Shown: positions 1-10,406, numbered from the stretch's first letter. The stretch is 64,000 nt of DNA from Bacteroidales bacterium (GCA_024401365.1 JAKSLE010000007.1:86036-150035); one strand, 5' to 3'. Notes: a model not told the origin generated them from the sequence alone. Program-made: numbers and translations.

Positions 1-2760
1 AAGATACTTAGCTGTCTGCTCGTTAGCCATCACCGTCTTCTCAATATCCTCCTTGCTCATATCAGCAGGCAACTCGATGATGAAACGAGTCTTGCCGTTG
101 AATGATACTGGATATTTGAATGATGAGTCAACGAGGAACTTCTCCTCATGCTTTGGCCACTGAGCATCAAGTACTGATGTCTCATGACCGAGACCGTGCC
201 ACATCTCCTCAGCAATATGTGGAGCAAATGGAGTAAGCAATACCACGATAGGCTCAAAGATTGACTTCTTCTGACACTTGAGTGAAGAGAGCTCGTTCAA
301 GAGAATCATGAACTGAGAGATACATGTATTGAATGAGAATCTCTCAATATCTGCTGTAATCTTCTTGATAGCCGAGTGCAATGCCTTCAACTCTTCTGGT
401 GTTGCAGCATCTGCTGTCAATCCACCGTCGTATGTTCGCCACAACTTCTGCAAGAATCTGTGTACACCATCGATACCGTTTGTATCCCAAGGCTTAGAAA
501 GCTCTACAGGACCGAGGAACATCTCGTACATACGGAGTGTATCAGCGCCATATCGATCCACAATCATATCTGGGTTGACAACGTTGTACATCGACTTAGA
601 CATCTTCTCAACTGCCCAACCGCAGACATACTTGCCATCTTCAAGTACGAATTCTGCTGTCTCATACTCAGGACGCCACTTCTTGAATGCCTCAAGGTCA
701 AGAATGTCGTTTGATACAATATTTACGTCCACATGGATAGGTGTCACGTCATATTGGTCCTTAAGGTTAAGGCTCACGAATGTATTTGTATCCTTGATAC
801 GGTATACGAAGTTGCTTCGTCCCTGAATCATACCTTGGTTGACAAGCTTCTGGAATGGCTCCTCAGTCGAAGCTACTCCCATATCAAACAAGAACTTGTT
901 CCAGAAACGTGAGTAGATAAGGTGACCTGTAGCGTGCTCAGAACCTCCTACGTAGAGGTCAACACTCTTCCAGTAGCCATTAGCTTCTTTCGACACAAGT
1001 GCCTCCTCGTTCTTGTTGTCCATATAACGGAGGTAATATGCACTTGAACCAGCAAAGCCTGGCATTGTATTCAACTCAAGTGGGAATACAGTCTTGTTGT
1101 CGATAAGCGACTTATCCACAATCTTGCCATTCTTCTCGTCCCATGCCCATACCTGAGCACGACCGAGTGGTGGCTGACCGTCTTCTGTTGGCTTATATTC
1201 TGAAATCTCAGGAAGCTCAAGAGGCAACTTGTCTGCAGGTACCATATATGGCATCTCATCCTTGTAGTATACAGGGAATGGCTCACCCCAGTAACGCTGA
1301 CGAGAGAATATTGCATCGCGTAGACGGTAGTTAACCTTAACACGACCAAGATTATGCTCTTTTACATATTTCTTTGTAGCTGCAATGGCTTCCTTTACTG
1401 TAAGTCCGTTTAGTGAGAAGTCAATATAAGGCTTTACACCTGCACGTGGAGAGTTGCTTACAATACCCTCCTTAGCATCGTAGCTCTGCTCACTTACATC
1501 AGCACCCTCGATAAGTGGGATAATAGGCAAGTTGAAGTGCTTAGCGAAAGCATAGTCACGACTATCGTGTGCAGGAACAGCCATAATAGCACCTGTACCA
1601 TAGCCTGAGAGTACATACTCACTTACCCAAATTGGAATTGCCTCTCCTGTAAATGGGTTAATAGCGTAAGAACCTGTGAAAACACCTGTTACCTTGCGGT
1701 CCGACATACGGTCGCGCTCAGTACGTTTCTTCACGTATGCTATATATTCCTCTACCGCAGCCTTTTGATCAGCAGTAGTAACTTGCTCTACATAATCACT
1801 CTCAGGTGCAAGAACCATGAAGGTAACACCAAACATAGTGTCCGCACGAGTCGTGAAGATAGTGAACTTAACGTCTGAGTCCTTTACAGAGAACTGTACC
1901 TCCGTACCCTCTGAACGTCCGATCCAGTTCTTCTGTGTCTCCTTGATAGACTCACTCCAGTCGATAGTCTGAAGTCCATCAAGCAAACGCTGAGCGTATG
2001 CATTGACTCTCAAGCACCACTGACGCATCTTCTTTTGAACTACTGGGTAGCCACCACGTACTGACACACCATCAACGACCTCATCGTTAGCAAGTACAGT
2101 ACCAAGTTTTGGACACCAGTTTACCATTGTCTCACCAAGGTAAGCCAAACGGTAGTTCATCAGTGTCTCTTGCTTTTTCTTCTCGTCCCATGAATTCCAC
2201 TCAGATGCAGTGAATCTCAACTCCTCACTCTGTGCTACATCAAGCCCAGGATTTCCTTCTGTTTCAAAGTGCTTAACAAGTGTCTCTATCGGAAGTGCCT
2301 TCTGCTCTTTATTGCAGTAGAACGAGTTGAACATCTTTGTAAATGCCCACTGTGTCCACTTGTAGTATATAGGATCACATGTGCGAACTTCACGACTCCA
2401 ATCAAAGCAGAAGCCTATCTTGTCAAGCTGCTCATGGTAACGGTTGATATTCTGGTCTGTTGTAATGGCAGGATGCTGACCTGTCTGGATAGCATACTGC
2501 TCTGCTGGCAAACCATAGGCATCATAGCCCATTGGGTGCAAAACATTATAACCACAAAGACGCTTGTATCTAGCAAAGATATCACTGGCAATGTAGCCAA
2601 GTGGGTGACCTACATGCAATCCTGCTCCCGATGGATAAGGGAACATATCAAGTACGTAGAACTTAGGACGCTTCTCATCCACATCTACCTTGTAAAGCTT
2701 ATTGTCAACCCAATACTGCTTCCAGCGGGTCTCTATATCTTTGAAGTTGTAATCAGCCAT
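1..2760 (-). CDS. leuS: leucyl-tRNA synthetase, 3' end cut by the window edge
   Basis: Class I aminoacyl-tRNA synthetase that charges tRNA-Leu. The reading frame begins at the ATG at 2758-2760 and runs open to base 1, giving 920 codons without a stop, so the last residues lie outside the window (the family is about 920-950 residues). The HIGH motif is HVGH at residues 49-52 and the KMSKS motif is intact at residues 719-723. Between them lies a long insertion fitting the CP1 editing domain that hydrolyses mischarged tRNA, and an anticodon-binding region follows. A well-formed promoter sits just upstream. Identification is secure. Confidence 0.97.
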   Translation of the reverse strand, partial: MADYNFKDIETRWKQYWVDNKLYKVDVDEKRPKFYVLDMFPYPSGAGLHVGHPLGYIASDIFARYKRLCGYNVLHPMGYDAYGLPAEQYAIQTGQHPAITTDQNINRYHEQLDKIGFCFDWSREVRTCDPIYYKWTQWAFTKMFNSFYCNKEQKALPIETLVKHFETEGNPGLDVAQSEELRFTASEWNSWDEKKKQETLMNYRLAYLGETMVNWCPKLGTVLANDEVVDGVSVRGGYPVVQKKMRQWCLRVNAYAQRLLDGLQTIDWSESIKETQKNWIGRSEGTEVQFSVKDSDVKFTIFTTRADTMFGVTFMVLAPESDYVEQVTTADQKAAVEEYIAYVKKRTERDRMSDRKVTGVFTGSYAINPFTGEAIPIWVSEYVLSGYGTGAIMAVPAHDSRDYAFAKHFNLPIIPLIEGADVSEQSYDAKEGIVSNSPRAGVKPYIDFSLNGLTVKEAIAATKKYVKEHNLGRVKVNYRLRDAIFSRQRYWGEPFPVYYKDEMPYMVPADKLPLELPEISEYKPTEDGQPPLGRAQVWAWDEKNGKIVDKSLIDNKTVFPLELNTMPGFAGSSAYYLRYMDNKNEEALVSKEANGYWKSVDLYVGGSEHATGHLIYSRFWNKFLFDMGVASTEEPFQKLVNQGMIQGRSNFVYRIKDTNTFVSLNLKDQYDVTPIHVDVNIVSNDILDLEAFKKWRPEYETAEFVLEDGKYVCGWAVEKMSKSMYNVVNPDMIVDRYGADTLRMYEMFLGPVELSKPWDTNGIDGVHRFLQKLWRTYDGGLTADAATPEELKALHSAIKKITADIERFSFNTCISQFMILLNELSSLKCQKKSIFEPIVVLLTPFAPHIAEEMWHGLGHETSVLDAQWPKHEEKFLVDSSFKYPVSFNGKTRFIIELPADMSKEDIEKTVMANEQTAKYL

Positions 2761-2792
2761 AATTGGTATTTTCAATTATTTATATTCGGGCG

Positions 2793-2824
2793 CAAAATTA
2801 GTGAAACATTGCAACTATAACAAA
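2793..2824 (-). promoter_or_regulatory. leuS promoter, Bacteroidota type
   Basis: On the minus strand the -33 element TTTG (2824-2821) is followed after 20 bases by the -7 element TAATTTTG (2800-2793). This matches the Bacteroidota consensus TTTG-N19/20-TAnnTTTG exactly. The expected transcription start is about 2787, giving a leader of roughly 27 bases. Confidence 0.8.
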
Positions 2825-2837
2825 CTTAACATATAAT

Positions 2838-2869
2838 AAAAACGGCTACACTTGCTTAAAGTGTAGCCG
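2838..2869 (-). terminator. Rho-independent terminator after the GH31 gene
   Basis: An 11-bp perfect stem (2843-2853 with 2859-2869) with a 5-base loop is followed on the minus strand by five T. It lies between the stop codon of the GH31 gene (2896) and leuS, so it separates the two transcription units. Confidence 0.85.
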
Positions 2870-2895
2870 CTATTTTATATTCTTACCTGACTAAA

Positions 2896-5148
2896 CTAAT
2901 ACATAGTTTCTTTTACCTTGCTCCAATCTATCTTGTCTACCGACTGCGCTACTGGTACATGCTTCAATTTTGTGCCCTTTCTTACCATAAGCACTATTGG
3001 CACCTCTCCTACTTGTACCTCATTCCAACCTGGATTATAGGTCTTGCCTGTCTGATAGTCTACCCACTTGCTCTTGCCTGGTAGATATACCGTACGACTC
3101 TTGCCTTCTTCAAACATAGGCGCTACCAAAATCTGACTGCCAAACATATACTGGTCTTCTACCATCCACGCACCAGGATCGTCCGGAAACTCTACAAGCA
3201 AAGCCCTCATCATAGGTAGACCTGTCTGCGTACAAGCCTTGGCCTCATCTGCTATGTATGGCATCAACTTGTACTTCATCTCTGCTACTTTCCTGAAATA
3301 ATCCACAAATTCATTGTTGTATAGCCATGGCTCTGTCGGAGGCGCACCATGTACTCTGGAGTGCGAGGTAAACATACCAAATGGCAACCACCTCCTGTAC
3401 AACCCCACTGGACACGACTGAACAAATCCTCCTATATCATGACTCCAGAACGAGAATCCTGAAAGACCAAACGAAAGACCGCCTTTCAAGGTCGACAACA
3501 TGGCTTCATTGGTATTGGCAGCATCTCCTCCCCAATGCAACGGATACCTCTGCGAGCCTGCCCACGCCGAACGCGACCAAATAATGCCTTCTCCAGTGAT
3601 GGTCTTGGTTATCTCATATACAGCCTTGTCATACCTTACCGTATAGACGTTGTGCTCATATAACCCATTCCTCCCCGACGCATAAATGCCGTTTGCAAGT
3701 GGCGCCGCCTCACCAAAGTCTACCTTGATGGCGCCAACACCTAATTTCAATAGTCCGGCCAACTTCTCTTGGTACCATTTGACTGTCTCTTTATTCGTAA
3801 AGTCAAGTACCACATCTTCGTATGGCAACGAACCATTAGCATTCTTAACATACAATCCCTTCTCTACCAGTTCTTTGAAGTACACATTCTTAGGGGTAAA
3901 GTATGGCAACTGCCACAGCGAAATATGGAACCCTTGTTCTTTCAAGTCCTTAACCATCTTAGCTGGGTCCGAAAAACGATCTGGGGCAAACTTATAGTCA
4001 CACTGCCAGTCTACACCAAACCATCCTGTGTCAAAGTGTATAACGTCCGCAGGAATCTTGTTGTCTCTCAACTGCTTGGCTATCTCATATCCCTCTTCCT
4101 GAGAGAAATATGTAATACGACTCATCCAGGTTCCAAACGACCATAGTGGTGGCATCTCTGGCTTGCCTACTAAATTTGTATATTCGTCCAATATCTCTTT
4201 CGGAGAACCAAGCATAACAAACATGTCAAGTGTCTCATCTGCCATAAAGAGTTTCTGCGTACCTATATATGTGGCTCCAAAATCTGCCGTCACAGGGGCT
4301 GTCGTGTGCAAGAAAATACCATAACCTTTATTTGACATATAAAATGGTACCGGCTTGTACATCATGTCTGTCTCTGGACCTTGAGGGTCTGTCACAAACA
4401 GATTTACCTTCTGCCCTACTTTATTCAAGGCAGTGAACGACTCACCACAGCCATATATCCTCTCGTTCGGCGAAAGCGAAAGCATAGGAGCTATCGAACG
4501 TGAATTATCTGCGCCTCTCTTGATAAAGCAGAATGGGAGCGACTTCACCTGCGTAGTATCATTATCTAGCAGATGCCTGGTCTTCTGTATGGTATTGCCA
4601 TTGGCATCTTTTACCACGATTCTCAACGGATATCTCATAATGGATACCGAACCATACTTAGATGAGTACTTAATCTCATCTTTGGTAGCCACATGACTCC
4701 ATTGCGTAGATGGCACCTCACCGGCCAACATAACCTCTTCTGCAGCAGGCACATCAGGATGTATATTGGATGTATAAACCCTGATTCTGAATGTCCTGTC
4801 AGTTACAAAATCAATACCAAAATCCAGCTCCGGATCATTGTCATACGCAGGAGTAGGGAAATCAAGCATATCCAGCTTCACTGGCCACGACCCATTGGTA
4901 TTGAATGCTTGCCTAGGCTCTATCGAATGCCTGCTCCATTTAATCTTTCCTTCTGCTTTGGCAACGTCAAAATCCGACAAAGAGTCAGCAAAAAAGAATG
5001 TATTCGCGAAATTTCCAAAATCTTCCGATACATCTACCGGTTGATTCAATAGTACATTTGGCCCCGTACTTTGATGTATCTGCGCACCAACTGGCAACAC
5101 AGATAATACCATAGCCCCAAATAGCGTTTTTATTAGATTGTGCGTCAT
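2896..5148 (-). CDS. GH31 alpha-glycosidase, alpha-xylosidase (YicI)-like, exported
   Basis: Glycoside hydrolase family 31, a retaining alpha-glycosidase. The nucleophile motif KVDFGE places the catalytic Asp at residue 477, and the motif around FWSHDIGGF and the length (750 residues) resemble Escherichia coli YicI, an alpha-xylosidase (772 residues). The likely substrate is therefore alpha-linked xylose as in xyloglucan oligosaccharides; alpha-glucosidase activity remains possible. The ATG at 5148 gives a clean signal peptide (hydrophobic stretch ending in GAQ), so a periplasmic place is expected. The reading frame extends upstream to 5217, but a -7 promoter element at 5176-5169 lies inside that extension, so the longer start is rejected. 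It stands alone between terminators. Confidence 0.9.
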   Translation of the reverse strand: MTHNLIKTLFGAMVLSVLPVGAQIHQSTGPNVLLNQPVDVSEDFGNFANTFFFADSLSDFDVAKAEGKIKWSRHSIEPRQAFNTNGSWPVKLDMLDFPTPAYDNDPELDFGIDFVTDRTFRIRVYTSNIHPDVPAAEEVMLAGEVPSTQWSHVATKDEIKYSSKYGSVSIMRYPLRIVVKDANGNTIQKTRHLLDNDTTQVKSLPFCFIKRGADNSRSIAPMLSLSPNERIYGCGESFTALNKVGQKVNLFVTDPQGPETDMMYKPVPFYMSNKGYGIFLHTTAPVTADFGATYIGTQKLFMADETLDMFVMLGSPKEILDEYTNLVGKPEMPPLWSFGTWMSRITYFSQEEGYEIAKQLRDNKIPADVIHFDTGWFGVDWQCDYKFAPDRFSDPAKMVKDLKEQGFHISLWQLPYFTPKNVYFKELVEKGLYVKNANGSLPYEDVVLDFTNKETVKWYQEKLAGLLKLGVGAIKVDFGEAAPLANGIYASGRNGLYEHNVYTVRYDKAVYEITKTITGEGIIWSRSAWAGSQRYPLHWGGDAANTNEAMLSTLKGGLSFGLSGFSFWSHDIGGFVQSCPVGLYRRWLPFGMFTSHSRVHGAPPTEPWLYNNEFVDYFRKVAEMKYKLMPYIADEAKACTQTGLPMMRALLVEFPDDPGAWMVEDQYMFGSQILVAPMFEEGKSRTVYLPGKSKWVDYQTGKTYNPGWNEVQVGEVPIVLMVRKGTKLKHVPVAQSVDKIDWSKVKETMY

Positions 5149-5168
5149 AGTAATATTTTTTATCTCTC

Positions 5169-5176
5169 CAAAGATA
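5169..5176 (-). promoter_or_regulatory. -7 promoter element for the GH31 gene
   Basis: TATCTTTG on the minus strand matches TAnnTTTG exactly and lies 20 bases before the chosen ATG. No good -33 TTTG is seen at the expected distance, so this is a partial match. It decides the start codon, because the longer open frame would begin upstream of it. Confidence 0.5.
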
Positions 5177-5275
5177 GCAATTTTTATCAGATTGTGTACC
5201 CCTAAGGCAAAAAACACACAGTGGTCCTCGTGTCAATTTCTAATCTTAAAATTTATTTCTGAAAGAAATCAACTA

Positions 5276-5327
5276 CACTCTCTTAACGCTCCCTTAATAC
5301 AGACATAACACACACTTAATACAGAGG
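5276..5327. repeat. dispersed intergenic repeat, copy A
   Basis: This gap between the GH31 and YitT genes contains CTTAACGCTCCCTTAATACA followed by GACATAACACA and a second CTTAATACAGAG. A very close copy lies at 63600-63662 and looser relatives at 32249-32290, 37785-37824 and 19826-19864. It has no open frame and no strong hairpin. Its role is unknown. Confidence 0.7.
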
Positions 5328-5371
5328 AGACTATGTTTCTATATATTCATACCTATTTTCTATGTATTTTT

Positions 5372-6238
5372 TTAGTCATGCGGACGTACATAGAAATTAC
5401 CGGCTATCTTCTCTGTCTTTATTGTGTTCACAAAGGCATCTGTGTCTACTTTCTTTATCTTACGGACTATCTTCATATACTCATCTTTCGAAACAACCGA
5501 ATATACTATAGTCCTCTCATGATTACCATACGCACCCTTAGCATCTATCAGCGTAGCACCATGCCTGCTTTGCTCCCAAATGACATTATATACTTCTGTC
5601 GGCTTGGATGTTACTATGAATAGCGACATCTGCTGATATTTCTTGTACAGCATATGCAATACCTGAGTCGACGCAAATTGGAAAATAATGGAATACAGCG
5701 CTTTATCCCAACCAAAAATTAATCCCGCCGCAGAGAGAATAACAATATTCAATCCTAAAACAATATTCCACGAGTCCACATTTTTCTTCTCTGATAGATA
5801 TATGGCTATGAAATCCGTACCCCCCGATGTGGCATTCACCCACAGACAGAGACTTATGGCAGTACCATTTATAAGACCACCAAAAATACTGATGAGCAAC
5901 GTATCGTATGTTATTACATACGCAGGTAAAAGGTCTGTAAATATACCTGTCAGAAAAATCATCAATAACGAATATAGCGTAAACTTGCGACCTATAAATC
6001 TCAGCCCTATATATATAGGTATGGCATTCAGCAATAGGTTAACCACCGTATATGATGGCTCAACTCCCATTAGCATCTGCGATATTCGCTGAATAAGAAT
6101 AGTGAGACCCGTCGCACCTCCAGGATATAGACCTCCCGTACGAACAAATGTCTGAATATTAGCCGCCATCAACAGGGCAGCAAACGTAATCACGCTAATG
6201 CGCTTTACCTCTTTTACAATCTTACCGTTAATTGCCAT
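5372..6238 (-). CDS. YitT family integral membrane protein
   Basis: A 288-residue protein with about five or six hydrophobic segments in the first 190 residues (YitT/DUF161 region with the family stretch RTGGLYPGGATGL near residue 33) followed by a soluble C-terminal DUF2179-type domain. YitT proteins are inner-membrane proteins, probably transporters, whose substrate is not established. The start at 6238 leaves only 16 bases after the upstream phosphatase stop, so it is probably the last gene of the RNA methyltransferase-phosphatase-YitT operon. Confidence 0.88.
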   Translation of the reverse strand: MAINGKIVKEVKRISVITFAALLMAANIQTFVRTGGLYPGGATGLTILIQRISQMLMGVEPSYTVVNLLLNAIPIYIGLRFIGRKFTLYSLLMIFLTGIFTDLLPAYVITYDTLLISIFGGLINGTAISLCLWVNATSGGTDFIAIYLSEKKNVDSWNIVLGLNIVILSAAGLIFGWDKALYSIIFQFASTQVLHMLYKKYQQMSLFIVTSKPTEVYNVIWEQSRHGATLIDAKGAYGNHERTIVYSVVSKDEYMKIVRKIKKVDTDAFVNTIKTEKIAGNFYVRPHD

Positions 6239-6254
6239 TGCAAATACCTTATCG

Positions 6255-8465
6255 TCAAATTCTGATTCCTACCATCAATGCATCGTCAGTCTGCTCATAC
6301 ACAGCCCCATCACTTCCTTCTCGCCATTTATTAAATGTCAAATCAATCTCTTTTTTCTGCTCTTCAAGTGGTAGAGCATTGATTCTTGAAAACAGCGACT
6401 TAATACGGTTTCTCGAGAACTTGTGTACCTCCCTTTTTTCATCATAGCCAAATTGATCCGTAAATCCGTCAGTAAATAGATAGAGCATATCTCCTTCGGC
6501 CAACTGGTATTGATGATCCGTAAAATTCTTAGCCTCGTTATAGTGTATACCTATAGGCATACGGTCAGCATCTAATGTCTGCATATTGCCATCCCTGAAC
6601 ATCACAAGGGGCCTGAACGCACCAGCATAATGCATCGAAAGATCGTCTACATTGATGATAATGAGCACCATATCTATACCGTCCCTATTGTCATCCACCC
6701 CTCCTTGCTGATGCAGGGCTGTCTTGAACGACGTGCGTAACTGATCTAGTACGACTGCCGCCGAAACGTCACGAACATCTATCGTCTTGGCTATATCGGA
6801 TAATAACGAAAGCCCCAACATACCAACAAACGCCCCAGGCACACCATGACCCGTGCAGTCTGCTACCGCAAGCATCTTGAGATTGCCAACTTGTGTAGCC
6901 CAGTAAAAATCTCCACTTACTATATCTAATGGCTTATATATCACAAAGTTGTCTGGGAACAATACCCTCATCTGCTGGTCCGACGGAAGTGCCGCATGTT
7001 GTATAAGCGATGCATAGTTTATTGAGTCCGTAATCTGCGTATTCTTAGCCAAAATGGTACTCTTCTGCGCTTCAAGACATTCATTCTGAGTCTCAATCTC
7101 TTCTTTCTGCTCTTTTAATTGGTCATTTTGCACGTTGAGCTTGCGATTGGCTCTCCTTCCTAGAATATAACCCCTGACTATCAACGCACCTACAATGAGC
7201 AATAGCACAATAAACACTCCCCTCCATCGTGCCTCAGATTCCAATATACCTTCTCGCCTCATAGCCTCCAACTCCCTATCATGCAGTTTCTTCTCATACT
7301 CTACTTGAGCCATGGCCTTTACCGTCTTCGAGACCCCACCGTGATCCTGATTTTCCAAGTATGCTACCTTCTTCTTGTAATAGTATGCCAACTTCCTAGG
7401 ATTATCTAATGCTTCATACAAACTGATATATTCATCACATATCTTATTTGCATGAATATTAGTATAATCATCTAAAGATACTATTGTACTCAAAGAATCT
7501 AGAACATTCTGCGATTTGGAATATTGTCCTTTATAATAGTAATAACGAGCTAAGCCAACTTTTAGGTCTATCTTACTATCTTCTACCATTTCATTACAAT
7601 TTTCCAATATCGCAAAATAATTATAACAACTATCCAAAAGATTATCAAGAGATTCACCAACTACATCAAAAGACGAAATCTCGTCAACGAACATGGTTAC
7701 CACATTTGTAGCCGTATACGATAATGATGGTTCCGGCATGTGCGCAAAACAATCTAATACTACCGCCTTCCCCTTGCGAAAGTCATTATAATTATCATCA
7801 AATATAGCCTTTCTACAAATTGTATATCCCCAATCCAACTTATCTTGATAGTAATTGAGTGTATCTCCTAGTAAAGAATCAAGTTTTATCGCCTCTTCAT
7901 AATAATAAAACGAATCATCAAACGCATTATTCTCTTGATAAGTCTGTGCAATATTATTATAATAAACAGTAAGACTTGCCGTGTCCTGGATTTCATTAGC
8001 TAATGATATAGCTAACTTGTAGTATTTAAGCGAATTGTCAAATTCATTCTGCATCGAATAGGCTAAAGCTATACGTCCGTACGCTTGAACCTGATATCCT
8101 TTGTCACCAAGCGAGTCTGCTATAGCGAGCGAACGATATGCATATTGAATAACCTCATTATACTTAGCGTTTTGAACGCTCGCCCATGATAAATATTCAT
8201 TAGCTTTCATTACAGCTATCGCATCTCCTAACTTTTGGGCATCATTCAAAAGAATCTCAGAATACTTGATTGTCGAATCAGCATCTAAATGGTTTGAGGC
8301 TATTGCGATTTCTACCGATATCTTGCGCGTGTTAAGAGGGAGTGTAGGCAATATGCGACAAAGGCTATCCACATACGACGTGCGAATCGCCTTATCGTAT
8401 GGAATTTCCGCTCGGGAAAATACAACAGAAACCAAACATACTATTGCTAAAAATACCCCTCTCAT
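6255..8465 (-). CDS. membrane TPR protein with SpoIIE-type PP2C serine phosphatase domain
   Basis: A 736-residue signalling protein. A signal peptide (about residues 1-19) leads into a periplasmic region of tetratricopeptide-like helices (to about residue 390), one transmembrane helix near 412-433, a cytoplasmic coiled coil rich in Gln and Glu (about 435-480) and a C-terminal SpoIIE/PP2C phosphatase domain. The metal-binding motifs are visible: SGDFYW, ADCTGHGVPGAF and FTDGFTDQ. Such proteins dephosphorylate serine, usually on an anti-sigma-factor antagonist. No such partner gene is nearby, so the target is unknown. The start at 8465 was chosen because it begins the signal peptide; the open frame extends to 8519 but would overlap the upstream gene by 31 bases. 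Confidence 0.9.
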   Translation of the reverse strand: MRGVFLAIVCLVSVVFSRAEIPYDKAIRTSYVDSLCRILPTLPLNTRKISVEIAIASNHLDADSTIKYSEILLNDAQKLGDAIAVMKANEYLSWASVQNAKYNEVIQYAYRSLAIADSLGDKGYQVQAYGRIALAYSMQNEFDNSLKYYKLAISLANEIQDTASLTVYYNNIAQTYQENNAFDDSFYYYEEAIKLDSLLGDTLNYYQDKLDWGYTICRKAIFDDNYNDFRKGKAVVLDCFAHMPEPSLSYTATNVVTMFVDEISSFDVVGESLDNLLDSCYNYFAILENCNEMVEDSKIDLKVGLARYYYYKGQYSKSQNVLDSLSTIVSLDDYTNIHANKICDEYISLYEALDNPRKLAYYYKKKVAYLENQDHGGVSKTVKAMAQVEYEKKLHDRELEAMRREGILESEARWRGVFIVLLLIVGALIVRGYILGRRANRKLNVQNDQLKEQKEEIETQNECLEAQKSTILAKNTQITDSINYASLIQHAALPSDQQMRVLFPDNFVIYKPLDIVSGDFYWATQVGNLKMLAVADCTGHGVPGAFVGMLGLSLLSDIAKTIDVRDVSAAVVLDQLRTSFKTALHQQGGVDDNRDGIDMVLIIINVDDLSMHYAGAFRPLVMFRDGNMQTLDADRMPIGIHYNEAKNFTDHQYQLAEGDMLYLFTDGFTDQFGYDEKREVHKFSRNRIKSLFSRINALPLEEQKKEIDLTFNKWREGSDGAVYEQTDDALMVGIRI

Positions 8466-8488
8466 GGTATCAAGTTTCCAATTTATCC

Positions 8489-9007
8489 CTATTCCGAAAA
8501 CAATGCCTGCCTCTGCCATTCAAATATAGCAACGGATGCAGCAGTTGCAACATTCATCGACGTGGCTGGCCCTGTCATCGGGATATATACTTGTATGGGA
8601 CATAGCCCCAATACCTCATCACAGACCCCGTTAATCTCACTACCTAATACCAAAACTGCTCGCCTAGGCAACTCTGTTTTGAAAATATTGGTGGCCGTGG
8701 GACTGGTCTCCACAGCTACTATCTGATAGCCGTCTGGTATGATTTCAGAAATACGAGATACAAAATCAGAAGTTTCCATTTCCAACAGTTCTACATAGTC
8801 TATAGCCATGCACGCTGTCCTCTTCACACGCCACGACTTATACGTCCCACCTCCTATGCTGATCACTTTCCTGCACCCAACATTGGCCGCCAAACGAATA
8901 ATACTGCCTATGTTCTCAGGTGTCTTGAAACTGTCACATACTATGATGGGAGCATCTTCCAACTCACTCTTGGCACTGAATAACTCTCGTGAATCGTTCT
9001 CTTTCAT
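8489..9007 (-). CDS. TrmH/SpoU family RNA 2'-O-methyltransferase
   Basis: A 172-residue SPOUT methyltransferase. The three SpoU motifs are present: NIGSIIRLA (residues 32-40), LVLGSEINGV (about 119-128) and IPMTGPATSMNVATAASV (about 142-159), which build the trefoil knot that binds S-adenosylmethionine. It has the catalytic domain only, as in small TrmH/TrmL-like enzymes acting on tRNA or rRNA; the substrate cannot be told. It is the first gene of an operon with the phosphatase and YitT and is divergent from the esterase gene. Confidence 0.9.
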   Translation of the reverse strand: MKENDSRELFSAKSELEDAPIIVCDSFKTPENIGSIIRLAANVGCRKVISIGGGTYKSWRVKRTACMAIDYVELLEMETSDFVSRISEIIPDGYQIVAVETSPTATNIFKTELPRRAVLVLGSEINGVCDEVLGLCPIQVYIPMTGPATSMNVATAASVAIFEWQRQALFSE

Positions 9008-9027
9008 CTCTCAAATCATTTACGATG

Positions 9028-9055
9028 CAAAGTTAACCTATTTTTACTACCTTAG
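9028..9055. promoter_or_regulatory. divergent -7 promoter elements between trmH-like and esterase genes
   Basis: On the minus strand TAACTTTG (9035-9028) precedes the RNA methyltransferase gene. On the plus strand TACCTTAG (9048-9055, one mismatch to TAnnTTTG) precedes the esterase gene. Good -33 elements are not evident for either, so both are partial matches. Confidence 0.45.
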
Positions 9056-9076
9056 CACCATAAAATTCACTATAGC

Positions 9077-10255
9077 ATGAAACACAGACATCTTATTGCC
9101 ACGCTCTCATTAGTAGCTTTGGCACAATTAGCTTGGGGACAGCAGTCTAATGTCAACTTGTCCCACAACCCACAAAAGGATACAGAAGGACTTATTCCTT
9201 TTAGCGCAAACCTCAACTCACCTGAGGTGTTCGACGACCATACCGTTTTGTTCCGCCTACGCGCTCCCGAGGCAAAGTCGGTTAAGTTGTCTGGCGCTAT
9301 GCTTACTGTAATGGACATCCGCGAACCTATTCCGTTTACTAAGGGCGAAGATGGTATATGGAGTCTCAAAATCGGACCTCTTCCTGTAGATATGTACCAG
9401 TACAACCTCATAGTTGATGGCGTATCTATGGCCGACCCAAACAATACATACGCAGCTTTCACCGCTATGCCTCCTTATAGCGAACTTATCATTCACGGCG
9501 ATACTCCTCAATGGTACGACGCTAAGCCTGACGTGCCTCATGGCTCCGTAACTCGTCAGTTCTACTATAGTACAGTTACTAATGGCATGCGCGATATGTA
9601 CGTATACCTCCCTCCTAAGTATAACCCCAACGAGGCTTACCCTGTCCTCTACCTCATGGGAGGCTCGGGCGAACTTCCTTCTAACTGGATGTACGATGGT
9701 CGCGTCAATTTCATCATGGACAACTTGCTCGCCGAGGGCGAAGCTAAACCTATGATTATCGCTATCGTCAACAACCAGGTGGTTCACCGTAATCACCCTA
9801 AACACGCAGAGCTTACTTTCGATGTATTCAACCGCGAACTCCGCGAGTGCATCATCCCTTTCGTAGATAAGACTTACAAAACTATAGCTAATCCCGAGGG
9901 ACGAGCAATATCTGGTCTCTCAATGGGTGGCCGCCATACAATGTTTGTAGGCCTCAATTCTCTCGATCTTTTCGCCAACTTCGGTGTCTTGAGCGCCGGC
10001 GATACCGATTGCGAGAATACTATCGGCAAATACCTCAACGACCCACAGGCGAACGAAAAGACTCGATACCTCTTCATCGGCCAGGGCGCTAAGGAACAGT
10101 CGGGATTCTTCAACGTACGCGTAAAGGGCTTCACAGATGCCCTGGATGCTCACAAAATCAAGTACGATTACTATGTCGGCGGTTACGCTGGCCACGATTG
10201 GTCTACATGGCGCCACCTCCTCTACTATCGCTTCTTACGCAACCTCTGGAAATAA
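9077..10255 (+). CDS. exported CE1/enterochelin esterase-like carbohydrate esterase
   Basis: A 392-residue protein with a signal peptide ending in AWGQ, an N-terminal beta-sandwich E-set/CBM48-like domain (about 30-140) and a C-terminal alpha/beta hydrolase of the esterase D/enterochelin esterase type. The nucleophile elbow GLSMGG gives Ser282, and His373 in GGYAGHDWSTW is the likely catalytic histidine. Two-domain proteins of this plan are common in Bacteroidales as feruloyl or acetyl xylan esterases that remove side groups from plant polysaccharide. With the GH31 and GH43 genes in this window a role in hemicellulose use is plausible, but the substrate is inference. A terminator follows directly. 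Confidence 0.85.
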   Translation: MKHRHLIATLSLVALAQLAWGQQSNVNLSHNPQKDTEGLIPFSANLNSPEVFDDHTVLFRLRAPEAKSVKLSGAMLTVMDIREPIPFTKGEDGIWSLKIGPLPVDMYQYNLIVDGVSMADPNNTYAAFTAMPPYSELIIHGDTPQWYDAKPDVPHGSVTRQFYYSTVTNGMRDMYVYLPPKYNPNEAYPVLYLMGGSGELPSNWMYDGRVNFIMDNLLAEGEAKPMIIAIVNNQVVHRNHPKHAELTFDVFNRELRECIIPFVDKTYKTIANPEGRAISGLSMGGRHTMFVGLNSLDLFANFGVLSAGDTDCENTIGKYLNDPQANEKTRYLFIGQGAKEQSGFFNVRVKGFTDALDAHKIKYDYYVGGYAGHDWSTWRHLLYYRFLRNLWK

Positions 10256-10278
10256 CAGAATCTCAACCAGATATTTCG

Positions 10279-10315
10279 GCACGACAGTGGTTATCCCATT
10301 GTCGTGCTTTTCTTT
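10279..10315 (+). terminator. Rho-independent terminator after the esterase gene
   Basis: A 12-bp stem (10279-10290 with 10296-10307, one G-T pair) with a 5-base loop is followed by a T-rich run. It closes the esterase transcription unit 24 bases after the stop codon. Confidence 0.85.
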
Positions 10316-10378
10316 TGACAATCTACTATCTTTTAAGTTTTTTAACTGACACTTTTTTATCATTTCCTCTCGCTTTCG

Positions 10379-10386
10379 TATATTTG
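10379..10386 (+). promoter_or_regulatory. -7 promoter element for the ClC gene
   Basis: TATATTTG matches TAnnTTTG exactly, 20 bases before the ATG. The -33 region is only T-rich. It probably drives the ClC, DUF3078, DUF5063, helicase and TrmO genes as one unit. Confidence 0.55.
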
Positions 10387-10406
10387 CGTGTGAAAACAAC
10401 AGATTA

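Noticed and set aside
5149-5217. N-terminal extension of the GH31 protein.
   Set aside because: A -7 promoter box lies inside it and the signal peptide begins at 5148.
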